Source: Thalassococcus profundi (GTDB lineage Bacteria; Pseudomonadota; Alphaproteobacteria; Rhodobacterales; Rhodobacteraceae). From it: a stretch of DNA of 64,000 nucleotides. Below are positions 1-9,175 of this stretch, piece after piece. Position 1 is the stretch's first letter; the number at the start of each line of letters is the position of its first letter. Below the pieces are notes generated by a model, which was not told the origin of the DNA, searched no databases, and saw only the letters and a program-made list of their open reading frames with translations. Made by a program: the position numbers and the translations under genes. The DNA lies in NCBI RefSeq assembly GCF_003344785.1, contig NZ_QPMK01000003.1:168877-232876 (forward strand). Reading direction: 5' to 3'.

Positions 1-33
1 ACCGAGGAACGGCGCCCCGGACCGATCTGAGGT

Positions 34-1170
34 CTACCCGGCTTTTCGCATCACCTGCGCCTCGCGCCGGGTGAGGGCGTAGCGCGACAGCGCGCCGGTG
101 GTTTCGGTTGCCTCAAGCTCCGGAAAGAGCCGCAGGATCTCGGCGCGGGCCGTGTCGCAGGTGCTGCGCAGGGTCTGCGGGCCGGGGTAGAGCGATTCGG
201 AGGGGCAGGCCTCGGCAAAGACGATCTGGTGATCGTCGCAGAGGAAGTGGATGTATTCGACCTCGGCGCGCGGGACGATGCGGATGCTGTCGTCGTTGAC
301 CAGATGCTTTGCCGCGACCAGCACCTCGGCCTGGCCGAACAGAAGTTCGGCCGCTGCGCCGCGCAGCAGCATCCGGTGATTGGCCGATACCCAGAGGTCG
401 CGCACATTGCCGAGCGCGCCCGCGCGGATGCGCACCGGCGCGTTGATCCCGGTGCCCGGCAGGCGCCGACGGCCGATCCAGCGGATCGGCTGCGGGCCGT
501 GGTCCAGCGTCGTGACCAGGTCGCCTTCCTTCAGCGTCTCGATGAAACGCGGCCCGTTCGGCGTTTCGATCAGCGTGCCGCGGACGTAGCAGATCGGCGG
601 CACGATGCCTTGGGTGACGTAGAGGTTGTTCTCGGTGTTGAACCAGCCGTTGCCGTCTTCCGTGGTACTGCCCTCGATCGTGCTGTTTCCGTTGTAATCG
701 ATATCCGACACCCGGTCGATCACCAGCGTTTCGCCGTTGTTGGCCACGCCCGATAGGTCCTGCCCGGCGACCAGCAGCAGCTGGTTGATCCGCGGGGCCC
801 CCGGATCGTCCGAGCGTAGCACGTTGGCGTTGAACCGCAGGTACTGGTCGCCGAGGCCGCTGACGTCGGACTGGATGTTGGCATACTGGCCCGGGTTTTG
901 CGGCGCGTAGGTGTACAGCGCGGTTTCGTTGAAGTAATCCGTCGCGTTGTCATAGACGCGGATTCCGACGATGCGGCTGCTTCCGTTGACCTCGAGCGTG
1001 TCGGTGGCGTTCTCGACCAGGACGACGACGATATCATCCGCCTCGAACGGCATCTCGCCGTTGCGGATCCGGGCGATGCCCTCGTTCTCGAACCCGCCGT
1101 TCGAGCGGGTATTGACGTTTGCTCCGTCGAGAATGTTGTTCCCGAAAAGCAAAAGCTCGGTCTGCGGCAT
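34..1170 (-). CDS. Hint-domain protein (Hedgehog/intein-type self-processing fold)
   Basis: About 378 residues. The first 190 residues are an Asn/Asp/Gly-rich beta-type region of no recognised family. A Hint domain follows from Cys194 (CYVRGTLIET, then ETLKEGDLVTTLDHG), with block-B SANHRMLL and a later DDHQIVFAEA segment. Hint domains are known for self-catalysed peptide cleavage. Rhodobacteraceae carry many such proteins, often secreted, with the domain near the C-terminus. The nucleophile Cys and the block-B His are both present, so the domain may be active. I chose the ATG at 1170 because the conserved-looking sequence starts there and an AAAGAG lies just upstream. No signal peptide is visible. 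The cleavage partner and the biological role are unknown. Confidence 0.8.
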   Translation of the reverse strand: MPQTELLLFGNNILDGANVNTRSNGGFENEGIARIRNGEMPFEADDIVVVLVENATDTLEVNGSSRIVGIRVYDNATDYFNETALYTYAPQNPGQYANIQSDVSGLGDQYLRFNANVLRSDDPGAPRINQLLLVAGQDLSGVANNGETLVIDRVSDIDYNGNSTIEGSTTEDGNGWFNTENNLYVTQGIVPPICYVRGTLIETPNGPRFIETLKEGDLVTTLDHGPQPIRWIGRRRLPGTGINAPVRIRAGALGNVRDLWVSANHRMLLRGAAAELLFGQAEVLVAAKHLVNDDSIRIVPRAEVEYIHFLCDDHQIVFAEACPSESLYPGPQTLRSTCDTARAEILRLFPELEATETTGALSRYALTRREAQVMRKAG

Positions 1171-1384
1171 GACTGCTCTTTGCCTGCGTTCTGGGGTCGT
1201 TGCCCCGGCGCGGCGCATTTTTGCCGCATTTGAGACAGTTTTAAGTCATTTTCTTCAAAAGGGAATCCCTTCCTGCATCAGGTTTCCCGGTGTGACGGCG
1301 AAACGACAGGCTCGCGCGCGTCGATCCGCTTTGCCAAAGCCGCGCGCGGCGGGTAGGACAGGGGCAACAAGAGGAGGATGCACG

Positions 1385-2509
1385 ATGGCATTGCTGGATC
1401 AGGTTGACCCTGTGGGGCTCGACGAATTTTCGGTGGTCTTCACGGACCGGTCGCTCAACCACATGTCGAAGAGCTTTCAGCAGGTGATGACCGATATCTC
1501 GGGCATGTTGAAAGAGGTCTACAAGGCCGATGCGGTGGTGCTGGTGCCCGGCGGCGGCACCTACGGGATGGAGGCGGTGGCGCGGCAGTTCGGCCAGGAC
1601 GCGTCGGTTCTGGTGGTGCGCAACGGCTGGTTCTCCTACCGCTGGAGCCAGATCTTCGATGCCGGCAGGTTCGGCGGCGAAACCACGGTGATGAAGGCCC
1701 GCCAGACCGGCAATAGCGCCCAGGCGCCCTTTGCACCGGCGCCCATCGACGAGGTCACGGCGCGCATCCGCGAGGTGAAGCCGGACGTGGTCTTTGCCCC
1801 GCATGTGGAGACGAGCGCCGGCATCATCCTGCCCGATGCCTACGTCACCGCGCTGGCCGAGGCCGCGCACGAGGTTGGCGCGCTGATGGTGCTCGACTGC
1901 ATCGCCAGCGGCTGCGCCTGGGTGGACATGGGTGCCACCGGCGTCGACGTGCTGATCTCGGCGCCGCAGAAGGGCTGGTCGGCGACGCCCTCGGCCGGGC
2001 TGGTGATGCTGTCGGAACGCGCGGTCCAGCGGATGGAGGGCACGGCGTCCAACAGCTTTGCCGTCGATCTGAAGAAATGGCACCAGATCATGACCGCCTA
2101 TGAAAACGGTGGCCATGCCTATCATGCCACCATGCCGACGGACGGTCTGCGCGCCTTCCGCGACACGATGATCGAGACGCGCGACTATGGCTTCGACCGG
2201 CTGCGCGAGGCGCAGTGGGCGCTGGGCGATGCAGTCCGCGCGATGCTGGCGGATAAGGGCGTGGGGTCGGTCGCCGCAGAGGGCTTCGGTGCGCCGGGCG
2301 TGGTAGTAAGCTACACCGACGACCCGGAGGTGCAGTCGGGCCGCGCCTTTGCCGCACACGGCATGCAGATTGCCGCCGGCGTGCCGCTGCAATGCGACGA
2401 ACCGGCGGGGTTCAGCACCTTCCGGCTGGGGCTCTTCGGTCTCGACAAGCTTTATGACGTGCATGGTACCGTGGCGCGGCTGAAGCGGGTGATCGACAAG
2501 GTATTCTGA
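1385..2509 (+). CDS. Class V aminotransferase (alanine-glyoxylate / serine-pyruvate aminotransferase family)
   Basis: 374 residues, a PLP-dependent fold type I enzyme. The likely PLP lysine is Lys196 in ISAPQKGWSATPSAG, and Asp171 in VLDCIASG would pair with the pyridine nitrogen. The N-terminal PGGGTYGMEA matches the cofactor phosphate-binding region of the family. The known family reaction is transfer of an amino group from serine or alanine to glyoxylate or pyruvate in the cytoplasm; the exact substrate here is inferred. The start at 1385 is set by GAGGAGG about 8 bases upstream, although the frame stays open further 5'. The gene stands alone, with a hairpin-plus-tail repeat just after its stop. 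Confidence 0.85.
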   Translation: MALLDQVDPVGLDEFSVVFTDRSLNHMSKSFQQVMTDISGMLKEVYKADAVVLVPGGGTYGMEAVARQFGQDASVLVVRNGWFSYRWSQIFDAGRFGGETTVMKARQTGNSAQAPFAPAPIDEVTARIREVKPDVVFAPHVETSAGIILPDAYVTALAEAAHEVGALMVLDCIASGCAWVDMGATGVDVLISAPQKGWSATPSAGLVMLSERAVQRMEGTASNSFAVDLKKWHQIMTAYENGGHAYHATMPTDGLRAFRDTMIETRDYGFDRLREAQWALGDAVRAMLADKGVGSVAAEGFGAPGVVVSYTDDPEVQSGRAFAAHGMQIAAGVPLQCDEPAGFSTFRLGLFGLDKLYDVHGTVARLKRVIDKVF

Positions 2510-2549
2510 TCGCTCGGATAGCGGGGTTAACCCCCAGACCGCAGGGCAA

Positions 2550-2599
2550 CTGGGGGGCCAGCCCCCCAGACCCCCCGGAGGTTTATTGGCAAGATGAAG
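2550..2599 (+). repeat. Hairpin plus dispersed tail; possible terminator
   Basis: A perfect 9-bp stem (CTGGGGGGC at 2550-2558, GCCCCCCAG at 2561-2569) is followed by a C run and a 23-base tail (2577-2599) beginning GGAGGTTTATTGG. The identical tail recurs at 48546-48568. It sits between two convergent genes, so it could end transcription from the aminotransferase gene, but the tail itself points to a dispersed repeat family. Confidence 0.6.
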
Positions 2600-2685
2600 G
2601 GGCGCGGGGCAGGCGCCGAGAGGGGACCGGCCGTTTGGGCGGGTGGTTTTCGGTGCGCCGATACCGGCGGTGCGCGGCGGGCGGG

Positions 2686-3882
2686 TCAGGAGGACCTGGC
2701 GCCGAGGCCCAGCTGCATGAGCGTCTTGCGCACCGGGGTGAGCCGGTGCAGCGCGTCGAGGCCCATGGCGCGGGCGGCGCGCAGGAGCGGGTCGGATTGC
2801 ATCGAGGCGCGGTTCAGCAGATCGATCCCGGCGATGCGGGTGCGGATGTCGGGCATCCGTGCGCGTTCGTAGGCGGCGAGCATCTGCGTATCGCCGATCC
2901 CTTCTGGGCTGGTGCGGGCGAGGTCGCGGAGCGTGCGCAGGTCCGCGAGGCTCATGTTGAGCCCCTGTGCACCGATCGGGGGCAGCACATGCGCGGCCTC
3001 GGCAACCAGCGCCAGCCGCTCACCGGCCAGATGCTCGGCATGTTGCGAGATGATCGGCCAGATCGTGCGCTGCGAGGCAAGCGCCAGCGGACCGTAGAGG
3101 CCGCCGGAGCGATCTGTCATCGCCGCCTCGAAATCGGCGGGGGCGAGCGCCATCAGCGCCTGCGCCTTGGGACCTTTCTCCATCCAGACCACGGCCGAGC
3201 TGGGTCGGCCTTCGTGATCGGGCAGCGGCACCAGCGTGAAGGGGCCGCCGCTGCGGTGGATCTCTGTCGAGACGTTGTGATGCGGTTCGGCATGGGTGAC
3301 GGCGAAGGCCAGCGCCTTCTGTCCGTAGCGCGTGGTCCGGACGCCGATGCCTGCCGCCTGCCGCATCGGCGAGTTGCGCCCGTCGGCGGCGATCACCAGC
3401 CGGGTGCGCACGCGGTTGCCGTCGCTGAGACCGACGCGCGCCTCCGCGGCGCGGGTGAAGAGCGTCGTGGTGGCGGTGCCGGGGCGGTAGTCCACATTGG
3501 GCAGGTCGGCGAGATGCGCCGAAAGCTCGCGCCGCAGCAGCCAGTTGGGCAGGTTCCAGCCGAACGGCTGCTGCGAAATGTCGGCGGCGTCGAAATCGTG
3601 GGCGACGGGTGCCGTGTCTCCGGTTCCGCCGGCATCGACGATGCGCATCACCTGCAGCGCCATGGCGTGGCTTTCGAGACGCGGCCAGAGGCCCGCCTCG
3701 GTCAGCAAATCGCGGGCCGGTTGCAGGAAAGCGGTGCTGCGCAGGTCGGCGCCCGCGGCCGCGCGGTCGGTGATGGGCGGGGCAGGGTCGACGCAGAGCA
3801 CGCGGAACCCCTCGGCGCCGAAGGCCGCCGCCGCGGTCAGACCGGCGATGCCGCCGCCCGAGATGACGATGTCGAAATCCAT
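2686..3882 (-). CDS. UbiH/UbiF-family FAD-dependent hydroxylase
   Basis: 398 residues. The N-terminal FAD dinucleotide-binding motif is ISGGGIAGLTAAAAFG near residue 10. The family's central region (RLVIAADGRNSPMR) and the GAQGLNMSLADLRTL segment near residue 300 are both present. Such flavoproteins hydroxylate the ring of ubiquinone precursors using NAD(P)H and O2, probably at the membrane face. UbiH, UbiF and UbiI cannot be separated by eye. The start at 3882 has AGGAGATTAGG immediately upstream; the frame runs 16 codons further 5' without a good ribosome site. The HAD gene upstream on the same strand ends 81 bases away, so the two may be co-transcribed. Confidence 0.85.
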   Translation of the reverse strand: MDFDIVISGGGIAGLTAAAAFGAEGFRVLCVDPAPPITDRAAAGADLRSTAFLQPARDLLTEAGLWPRLESHAMALQVMRIVDAGGTGDTAPVAHDFDAADISQQPFGWNLPNWLLRRELSAHLADLPNVDYRPGTATTTLFTRAAEARVGLSDGNRVRTRLVIAADGRNSPMRQAAGIGVRTTRYGQKALAFAVTHAEPHHNVSTEIHRSGGPFTLVPLPDHEGRPSSAVVWMEKGPKAQALMALAPADFEAAMTDRSGGLYGPLALASQRTIWPIISQHAEHLAGERLALVAEAAHVLPPIGAQGLNMSLADLRTLRDLARTSPEGIGDTQMLAAYERARMPDIRTRIAGIDLLNRASMQSDPLLRAARAMGLDALHRLTPVRKTLMQLGLGARSS

Positions 3883-3963
3883 CCTAATCTCCTTTGAGCG
3901 AAGACTTAGCCCGCCGGTGCTCCGCTGCACAGGGGGTGGGCTTGGCCAAAGCGCCGCAGGGGG

Positions 3964-4608
3964 TCAGGTCAGGCGTGCCAGGAAGGCCGTGAGGTCGTCG
4001 GTGTGGTGGTGGATGTGATCGGCCGGTTCCGCCAGCGGTGCGACGTGCACGGTGCGCATCCCCATGGAATGGGGCGCCGCGAGGTTGCGCGCATCGTCCT
4101 CGAACATCGCGGCGCGGGCGGTGTCGGTGCCGTCGCGGGTGAACACCCTTTCAAAGGCGGCACGTTCAGGTTTGGGGGCGAAATCCGCGTGTTCGACGCC
4201 GTAAATCGCGTCGAAGGCCGCCTCGAGCCCGCGCGCCTTGAGCACCTGCGCCGCGTAGGGCGCGGTGCCGTTGGTGTAGACGATCTTGCGACCCGGCAAG
4301 CCCGCGATCAGCGCGGCGAGCCGCGGATCGGGCTCGAGCACGTCGAAAGAGATGTCGTGCACCTCCAGCAGGTAGGGCGCCGGGTCGACGCCGTGCTCGC
4401 GCATCAGGCCAGCAAGCGTGGTGCCGTAGGTGCGCCAGTAGTGCAGGCGCAGGTGATCGGCGCGAGCGCGGTCGACATCGAGCGCCTGCATCACGAAGTC
4501 GGTCATGCGGACTTCGATCTGGTCGAATAGCCGCACGGCTGGCGGGTAGAGCGTGTTGTCGAGGTCGAAGACCCAGTGACGCACGTGATCGAAAGCCGGT
4601 TTTTCCAT
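3964..4608 (-). CDS. Pyrimidine 5'-nucleotidase (HAD superfamily)
   Basis: 214 residues. The HAD nucleophile motif I is FDLDNTLYPP with Asp15 and Asp17. Motif II is in IVYTNGTAPYA, the lysine motif in FAPKPERAAF, and motif IV in MFEDDARNL. The length and the LYPP extension match the SDT1/PPM1-like pyrimidine 5'-nucleotidase group, which dephosphorylates UMP/CMP-type nucleotides. That substrate is known for relatives and inferred here. It lies directly upstream of the UbiH-like gene on the same strand and about 100 bases from the divergent GntR gene. Confidence 0.8.
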   Translation of the reverse strand: MEKPAFDHVRHWVFDLDNTLYPPAVRLFDQIEVRMTDFVMQALDVDRARADHLRLHYWRTYGTTLAGLMREHGVDPAPYLLEVHDISFDVLEPDPRLAALIAGLPGRKIVYTNGTAPYAAQVLKARGLEAAFDAIYGVEHADFAPKPERAAFERVFTRDGTDTARAAMFEDDARNLAAPHSMGMRTVHVAPLAEPADHIHHHTDDLTAFLARLT

Positions 4609-4711
4609 GCGCGATCCCTAGACCGGCGCGGGGGCCGGGGCAATGGCGCTGCTTGCTTGCTAGGGGGCGGGGCCTGCGTCTATCGTGTCGGGACATTGGG
4701 GGGAGCGCCGC

Positions 4712-5362
4712 ATGAACCAGATCAAGCCACAACAGAAGGATGCTTATACGTTGATCCTCGACGCGATCGACGTGGGCACCTTTCGCCCCGGCGATCGGCT
4801 CGTGGAAAGCGACCTCGCGGACCGCTTCGGAGTGTCGCGCACGCCGATCCGCGAGGCGCTGCAAAGGCTTGAGACGCAGTCGTTGCTGACGCGGGACGGG
4901 CGGTCGCTGATCGTGGCGTCGCTGGACCACAACCAGATGGCCGAACTTTACGTGGTGCGCACCGAGCTCGAGGGGCTGGCGGCGCGGCTGGCGGCGCGGC
5001 ATGCCACGGAGGAAGAGGTGCAGGTGCTGCGCGACATGGTCGAGGAAGACCGCGCGCTGCTGTCGGACCCGTCGGCGCTGGCGCGGGCGAACCGGCGGTT
5101 TCACAAGCAGATCCACCTTGCCTCGCACAACCGCTACCTGGTGCAGCAGCTCGATCTCGTGCACCGGTCGATGGCGCTGATGGCGACCACGTCGCTGGCG
5201 GCGCAGGGGCGCGGAGAGATCGCGCTGGCCGAACACCAGGCCATCGTCGACGCGATTTCAAAGCGCGATGAACACGCCGCATACAGCGCCTTGAGGGACC
5301 ATATCTCGGTCGCCTTCGTGACGCGGCTGAAACTGGATTCGCATTCGAAGTCAGCCGTCTAG
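4712..5362 (+). CDS. GntR-family transcriptional regulator, FCD type
   Basis: 216 residues. An N-terminal winged helix (about residues 10-75, with RFGVSRTPIREALQRLE as the recognition segment) is followed by an all-helical FCD ligand domain with metal-binding-type histidines (FHKQIHLASHN, AEHQAIVDAI). Such proteins usually repress nearby catabolic or transport operons and respond to small organic acids; the target here is unknown. The start at 4712 has GGGGGGAGC upstream; a GTG nine codons earlier is less likely. It converges with and overlaps the glycosyltransferase gene by 12 bases. Confidence 0.85.
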   Translation: MNQIKPQQKDAYTLILDAIDVGTFRPGDRLVESDLADRFGVSRTPIREALQRLETQSLLTRDGRSLIVASLDHNQMAELYVVRTELEGLAARLAARHATEEEVQVLRDMVEEDRALLSDPSALARANRRFHKQIHLASHNRYLVQQLDLVHRSMALMATTSLAAQGRGEIALAEHQAIVDAISKRDEHAAYSALRDHISVAFVTRLKLDSHSKSAV

Positions 5363-7246
5363 GCGGGGGTCTTCAGATTTTACCTGAACCGGTGCGTCGG
5401 GCTGCGACCAGCCGTGCCGGGTCTTGTCCCAGTAGAACGGGCGCAGGGCAATCTCGGACAGGCCCTTGTAGGCGGCCAGCGTGCCCAGCGGAAAATAGAA
5501 CAGCAGCGTCGGTACCCATATCAAGAGCCCTCTGTGCGGGCTGCGCGACACCGCTGCGATGCCGATGAGGACCGACACCGCTTCGCAACTCAGGAACAGC
5601 GTGAAGAGCGCCGTCATCAGGACCGGGTCCAGCACGCCCGAGGCGGGGTGCGGCAGGCCCAGAGGCAGCAGCCAGAAGCTCCAGAGTACCGGGGCGAGGG
5701 TGAATTGCAGGAGGGTGGTCAGGAACAGCAGCTGCACGCCGACAAAGCCGCGGGTCCCGATGTCGCGCCACAGCCGGGCGGGGCTGCGCATGTGGACAAG
5801 GTAGGTGAGCATGTAGCCCTTGAGCCAGCGCGAGCGTTGCTTGACCCAGGGCCAGGCACGGGCGTTCGCCTCTTCACGGGTGACGGTGGGCACCAGTTCG
5901 GTGCGGTAGCCGTAGCGCGCCAGTCGAATGCCAAGGTCGGCATCCTCGGTGACGTTGTGGGCATCCCAGCAGCCGACCTGTTCAAGAGCGTCTCGACGGA
6001 AGAACACCGTGGTGCCGCCCAGCGGGACCGCAAAGCCGAGGCGTGCGATACCGGGCAGCAGGATGCGGAACCACATGGCGTATTCGATGGCGAAACAGCG
6101 CGCCAGCCAGTTGGCGCGGGGGTTGTAGAAATCGAGGATGCCCTGAAGACAGGCGACCCTGGGGGGCGCGCGGCTGAAATGGCCGGCGATCATGTGCAAC
6201 TGGTCCGGTGCGGGCGCGTCTTCCGCATCGTAGATGCCCACGATCTCGCCCCGGGAAAAGCGCAGGGCATAGTTCAGCGCCCGCGGCTTGGTGGTGACGG
6301 TGCCCGGCGGCACCTCGACCACGCGCATCCAGGGGGGCAGGTCGGCCTTCGCCAGCACGGCGCGGGTCTGGGCATCGCCGGCTTCGAGGATCAGGAGGAC
6401 GTCGAGCAGGGCGCGGGGATAATCGAGGCGGGACAGCCGTTCGACCAGCGCAGTGGCGATGGCATCCTCCTGAAAGAGCGGCACCAGGAGCGTGACGCTG
6501 GGCAGCGGGACGACCGGCGCCGGGTCGGGATCGGGACGCCGCGCGACCCCGCTGGCCAATGCGGCGATCTTGAGACCCTGCGCACAGAGGAGGGAGATCA
6601 CCGCGAGCGCCAGCACCCCGGTGAAGAAAATCTGCGGAGCGGCAGCCAGCAGCCCGAGGCACAGCAGCGCGAAGGTCCCGCCGAGGGCCGCGCGCACCGG
6701 TGTCAACTTGTTGATATCTCGACAGCTTTCGGCATCTGCGACGCAGCTTTCGGCGGCGCGGCAAAGCGTCGCGCCATGGCGGGCGGCGAGGATGTCCTGA
6801 ATATCCGCCTCGGCGGCCAGCCCCATGATCACCGGGCCGAGCGTGTTGGGCAGCCGCTGGCGCAGGTCGTCGAACGCCGCAGGCTGGCAGGTGGCGATCA
6901 CAAGGGCATCGCCGATGCGCGTCCAGGGCAGGATGCCTTCGCGGAGGCACAGGTGCAAAGGCAGCAGGCCCTCAAGCCTGTCGTCGGGCGGAGTCGTTCG
7001 AGGATCAAGCCGCGCAGCGCCCCAGTGCAGGCTTTGTGCGTGCAAAACCGCCTCGGGGCTGGCCAGCGCCTCTGCCCGGATCACGCGGTCGATCGGCGCA
7101 CCGGTGTCCTGCGCCGCGGACAGTGCACTCAGCGCGTCCGCCGCACTGAGTGCACCCATATCGATGAGAATGCGCCCCAAGGGCTGGCCCCGCGCGCCCG
7201 GCACGGCGCGAAAGGCGTCGTCATGATGCAAGCGGGCGGTGCGCAT
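5351..7246 (-). CDS. Membrane glycosyltransferase family 2 with N-terminal MshEN-like domain
   Basis: 631 residues. Residues 1-150 resemble the MshEN/GspE N-terminal domain (LGRILIDMGALSAADALSAL, a duplicated helix-turn pattern that binds c-di-GMP in some relatives). Two hydrophobic segments follow at about 190-232. A processive-type GT2 domain comes next, with metal-binding DAED (340-343), TED (434-436) and QRSRW (470-474), then C-terminal transmembrane helices. This layout fits polysaccharide synthesis at the inner membrane, with polymer export through the same protein, as in BcsA-like enzymes. The sugar is unknown. A link to c-di-GMP control is inference from domain resemblance only. The gene is apparently monocistronic. 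Confidence 0.8.
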   Translation of the reverse strand: MRTARLHHDDAFRAVPGARGQPLGRILIDMGALSAADALSALSAAQDTGAPIDRVIRAEALASPEAVLHAQSLHWGAARLDPRTTPPDDRLEGLLPLHLCLREGILPWTRIGDALVIATCQPAAFDDLRQRLPNTLGPVIMGLAAEADIQDILAARHGATLCRAAESCVADAESCRDINKLTPVRAALGGTFALLCLGLLAAAPQIFFTGVLALAVISLLCAQGLKIAALASGVARRPDPDPAPVVPLPSVTLLVPLFQEDAIATALVERLSRLDYPRALLDVLLILEAGDAQTRAVLAKADLPPWMRVVEVPPGTVTTKPRALNYALRFSRGEIVGIYDAEDAPAPDQLHMIAGHFSRAPPRVACLQGILDFYNPRANWLARCFAIEYAMWFRILLPGIARLGFAVPLGGTTVFFRRDALEQVGCWDAHNVTEDADLGIRLARYGYRTELVPTVTREEANARAWPWVKQRSRWLKGYMLTYLVHMRSPARLWRDIGTRGFVGVQLLFLTTLLQFTLAPVLWSFWLLPLGLPHPASGVLDPVLMTALFTLFLSCEAVSVLIGIAAVSRSPHRGLLIWVPTLLFYFPLGTLAAYKGLSEIALRPFYWDKTRHGWSQPDAPVQVKSEDPRLDG

Positions 7247-7335
7247 GGCGAATCCCCTGTCAGCGACAGGATCAGCATGCCGTGCGCGTGGTTAACGGAG
7301 TCTTAAACCGTGGCGAACCTGTCTGGCAGCCGGGG

Positions 7336-8496
7336 TCAGGCCGGGACGCGGTCCATCGATTCCGCGAAGCGCTGGAACAGGTAGAAGCTGTCCTGCGGGC
7401 CGGGGCTGGCCTCGGGATGGTGCTGGACCGAGAAGACCGGCCGGTCGGACATGCGGATGCCGCAGTTCGACCCGTCGAAGAGCGACACATGGGTTTCCAG
7501 AACGCCGGTGGGCAGGGTCTGGCTGTCCACCGCGAAGCCGTGGTTCATCGAGGTGATCTCGACCTTGCCGGTCTCGACCTCCTTGACCGGATGGTTGGCG
7601 CCGTGGTGGCCGTGGTTCATCTTGATCGTCCGGGCACCCAGCGCCAGCGCCAGCATCTGGTGTCCGAGGCAGATGCCGAAGATCGGCAGATCGGGCTTGT
7701 CCAGCAGGCCCTGGATCATCGGCACGGCATAGGCACCCGTCGCGGCCGGATCGCCCGGGCCGTTGGACAGGAACACGCCGTCGGGATTGCGCGCCAGCAC
7801 CTCTTCGGCGGTGGCGGTGGCGGGCATCACGGTAACGTCGCAGCCCGCCGAGGCAAGACAGCGCAGGATGTTGCGCTTGGCGCCGTAGTCGATGGCGACG
7901 ACCTTGTGCCTGGGCTCCGTCTGCCGGGTGTAGCCCGCGGGCCAGGCCCACCGCATCTCGTCCCAGCTATAGCTTTGCGCACAGGTGACGTCGCGGGCGA
8001 GGTCTAGGCCTGTCAGGCCCGGAAAGGCGCGCGCCTTCTTGACCAGCGCGTCGATGTCGAAATTGCCGTCGGGATCGTGGCTCAGCGCCACATGCGGCGC
8101 GCCCTGCTGGCGGATCGCCCGGGTCAGGCGGCGGGTGTCGATGCCGCCGATGGCGATGCGCCCGCGCGCCGCCAGCCAGTCGCCCAGCTCCTGCACCGCG
8201 CGCCAGTTGGAGCTTTGCGTCGGCATCCACTTGACCACCATGCCCGCCGCCACCGGGTCGCCGGTTTCGTCGTCATCCGGGTTCACCCCGACATTGCCGA
8301 TATGCGGGAAGGTGAAGGTCACGATCTGGCCGGCGTAGGACGGGTCGGTCATGATCTCCTGGTAGCCGCTCATGGCGGTGTTGAAACACAGTTCGGCCAC
8401 CGTGTCGCCCCTGGCACCGAAGCCGGTGCCGTAGAAGATCGTGCCATCGGCCAAGGCAAGGCAGGCGGTGGGCTTGGGGCTGTCCGGACCGGGCAT
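7336..8496 (-). CDS. carA: Carbamoyl-phosphate synthase small (glutaminase) subunit
   Basis: 386 residues, the full family length. The N-terminal small-subunit domain (CFNTAMSGYQEIMTDPSYAG) precedes a class I glutamine amidotransferase domain with catalytic Cys276 (GICLGHQ) and the His360/Glu362 pair (VQHHPEASPGP). It hydrolyses glutamine and channels ammonia to CarB to make carbamoyl phosphate for pyrimidine and arginine synthesis. carB is not in the window, a common separation in this order. The ATG at 8496 has GAGGAAAC upstream. It is divergent from the YqeY gene. Confidence 0.95.
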   Translation of the reverse strand: MPGPDSPKPTACLALADGTIFYGTGFGARGDTVAELCFNTAMSGYQEIMTDPSYAGQIVTFTFPHIGNVGVNPDDDETGDPVAAGMVVKWMPTQSSNWRAVQELGDWLAARGRIAIGGIDTRRLTRAIRQQGAPHVALSHDPDGNFDIDALVKKARAFPGLTGLDLARDVTCAQSYSWDEMRWAWPAGYTRQTEPRHKVVAIDYGAKRNILRCLASAGCDVTVMPATATAEEVLARNPDGVFLSNGPGDPAATGAYAVPMIQGLLDKPDLPIFGICLGHQMLALALGARTIKMNHGHHGANHPVKEVETGKVEITSMNHGFAVDSQTLPTGVLETHVSLFDGSNCGIRMSDRPVFSVQHHPEASPGPQDSFYLFQRFAESMDRVPA

Positions 8497-8579
8497 GGGC
8501 GTTTCCTCTCTGGCGCGAAATCTGTCTGTACCTAAGGGTTGGGCGACGGCGGGTCAAGGGGCCTGCGTTTTTGTGTTAT

Positions 8580-8595
8580 TCATTGAAATCAATGA
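8580..8595. promoter_or_regulatory. Palindrome between divergent carA and YqeY genes
   Basis: TCATTG-AAAT-CAATGA is a perfect 6-bp inverted repeat located about 85 bases from each start codon. It contains TTGAAATCAA but lacks the spacing of an FNR/CRP site. It may be an operator; nothing else supports this. Confidence 0.25.
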
Positions 8596-8679
8596 GTTGG
8601 CCTTGTTCAGCGCAGGTTGCGCAGGGGGGAGCTTTTGAGTAGGGTCCAATCTCGCGCACACATCAAGGATGGGGATCGG

Positions 8680-9144
8680 ATGGAACTGCGGGCACGGATC
8701 AATACGGCGATGAAGCAGGCGATGCGGGACAAGGCGGCGGACCGCCTGTCGACGCTGCGGCTGATCAACGCCGCCATCAAGGATCGCGACATCGCGGCGC
8801 GCGCCGACGGCAACGACGACGGCGTCGGCGATGACGAGGTGCTGCGCATCCTCGAGAAGATGGTCAAGCAGCGCCGCGAAAGCGCCAAGACCTACGAAGA
8901 GGGCGGGCGTCTGGACCTCGCGGAGCGTGAACTCGAGGAAATCACCGTGATCGAGGAGTTTCTGCCGCGCAAGCTGTCGGACAAGGAAGTCCGCGAAGCC
9001 GTCGATGCGGCGGTGGCCGAGGTCGGTGCCGACTCGATCCGCGACATGGGCCGGGTGATGGGCGCGCTGAAGTCGCGCTACACCGGCCAGATGGATTTCG
9101 CCACAGTCGGCCCGATGGTCAAGGAACGGCTGGCGAACGCCTGA
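8680..9144 (+). CDS. GatB/YqeY domain protein
   Basis: 154 residues, typical for the YqeY family. It starts ELRARINTAMKQAMR and contains the conserved TLRLINAAIKD, EEITVIEEFLPRKLSD and DMGRVMGALKSRYTGQMD segments. The fold is that of the tRNA-binding tail domain of GatB amidotransferase, suggesting a role in tRNA-dependent amidation or tRNA binding, but the function has not been settled. The start at 8680 follows AAGGATGGG; the frame opens 21 codons earlier without a convincing site. carA is divergent. Confidence 0.85.
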   Translation: MELRARINTAMKQAMRDKAADRLSTLRLINAAIKDRDIAARADGNDDGVGDDEVLRILEKMVKQRRESAKTYEEGGRLDLAERELEEITVIEEFLPRKLSDKEVREAVDAAVAEVGADSIRDMGRVMGALKSRYTGQMDFATVGPMVKERLANA

Positions 9145-9175
9145 TCCGGGCGGCAGTTCGTCCGCACAGGGTTGG

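Noticed and set aside
5414-7306. 630-codon open frame antisense to the glycosyltransferase
   Set aside because: Shadow of a GC-rich gene, rich in Arg/Gly/Gln/Asp, with no family resemblance and no ribosome site.
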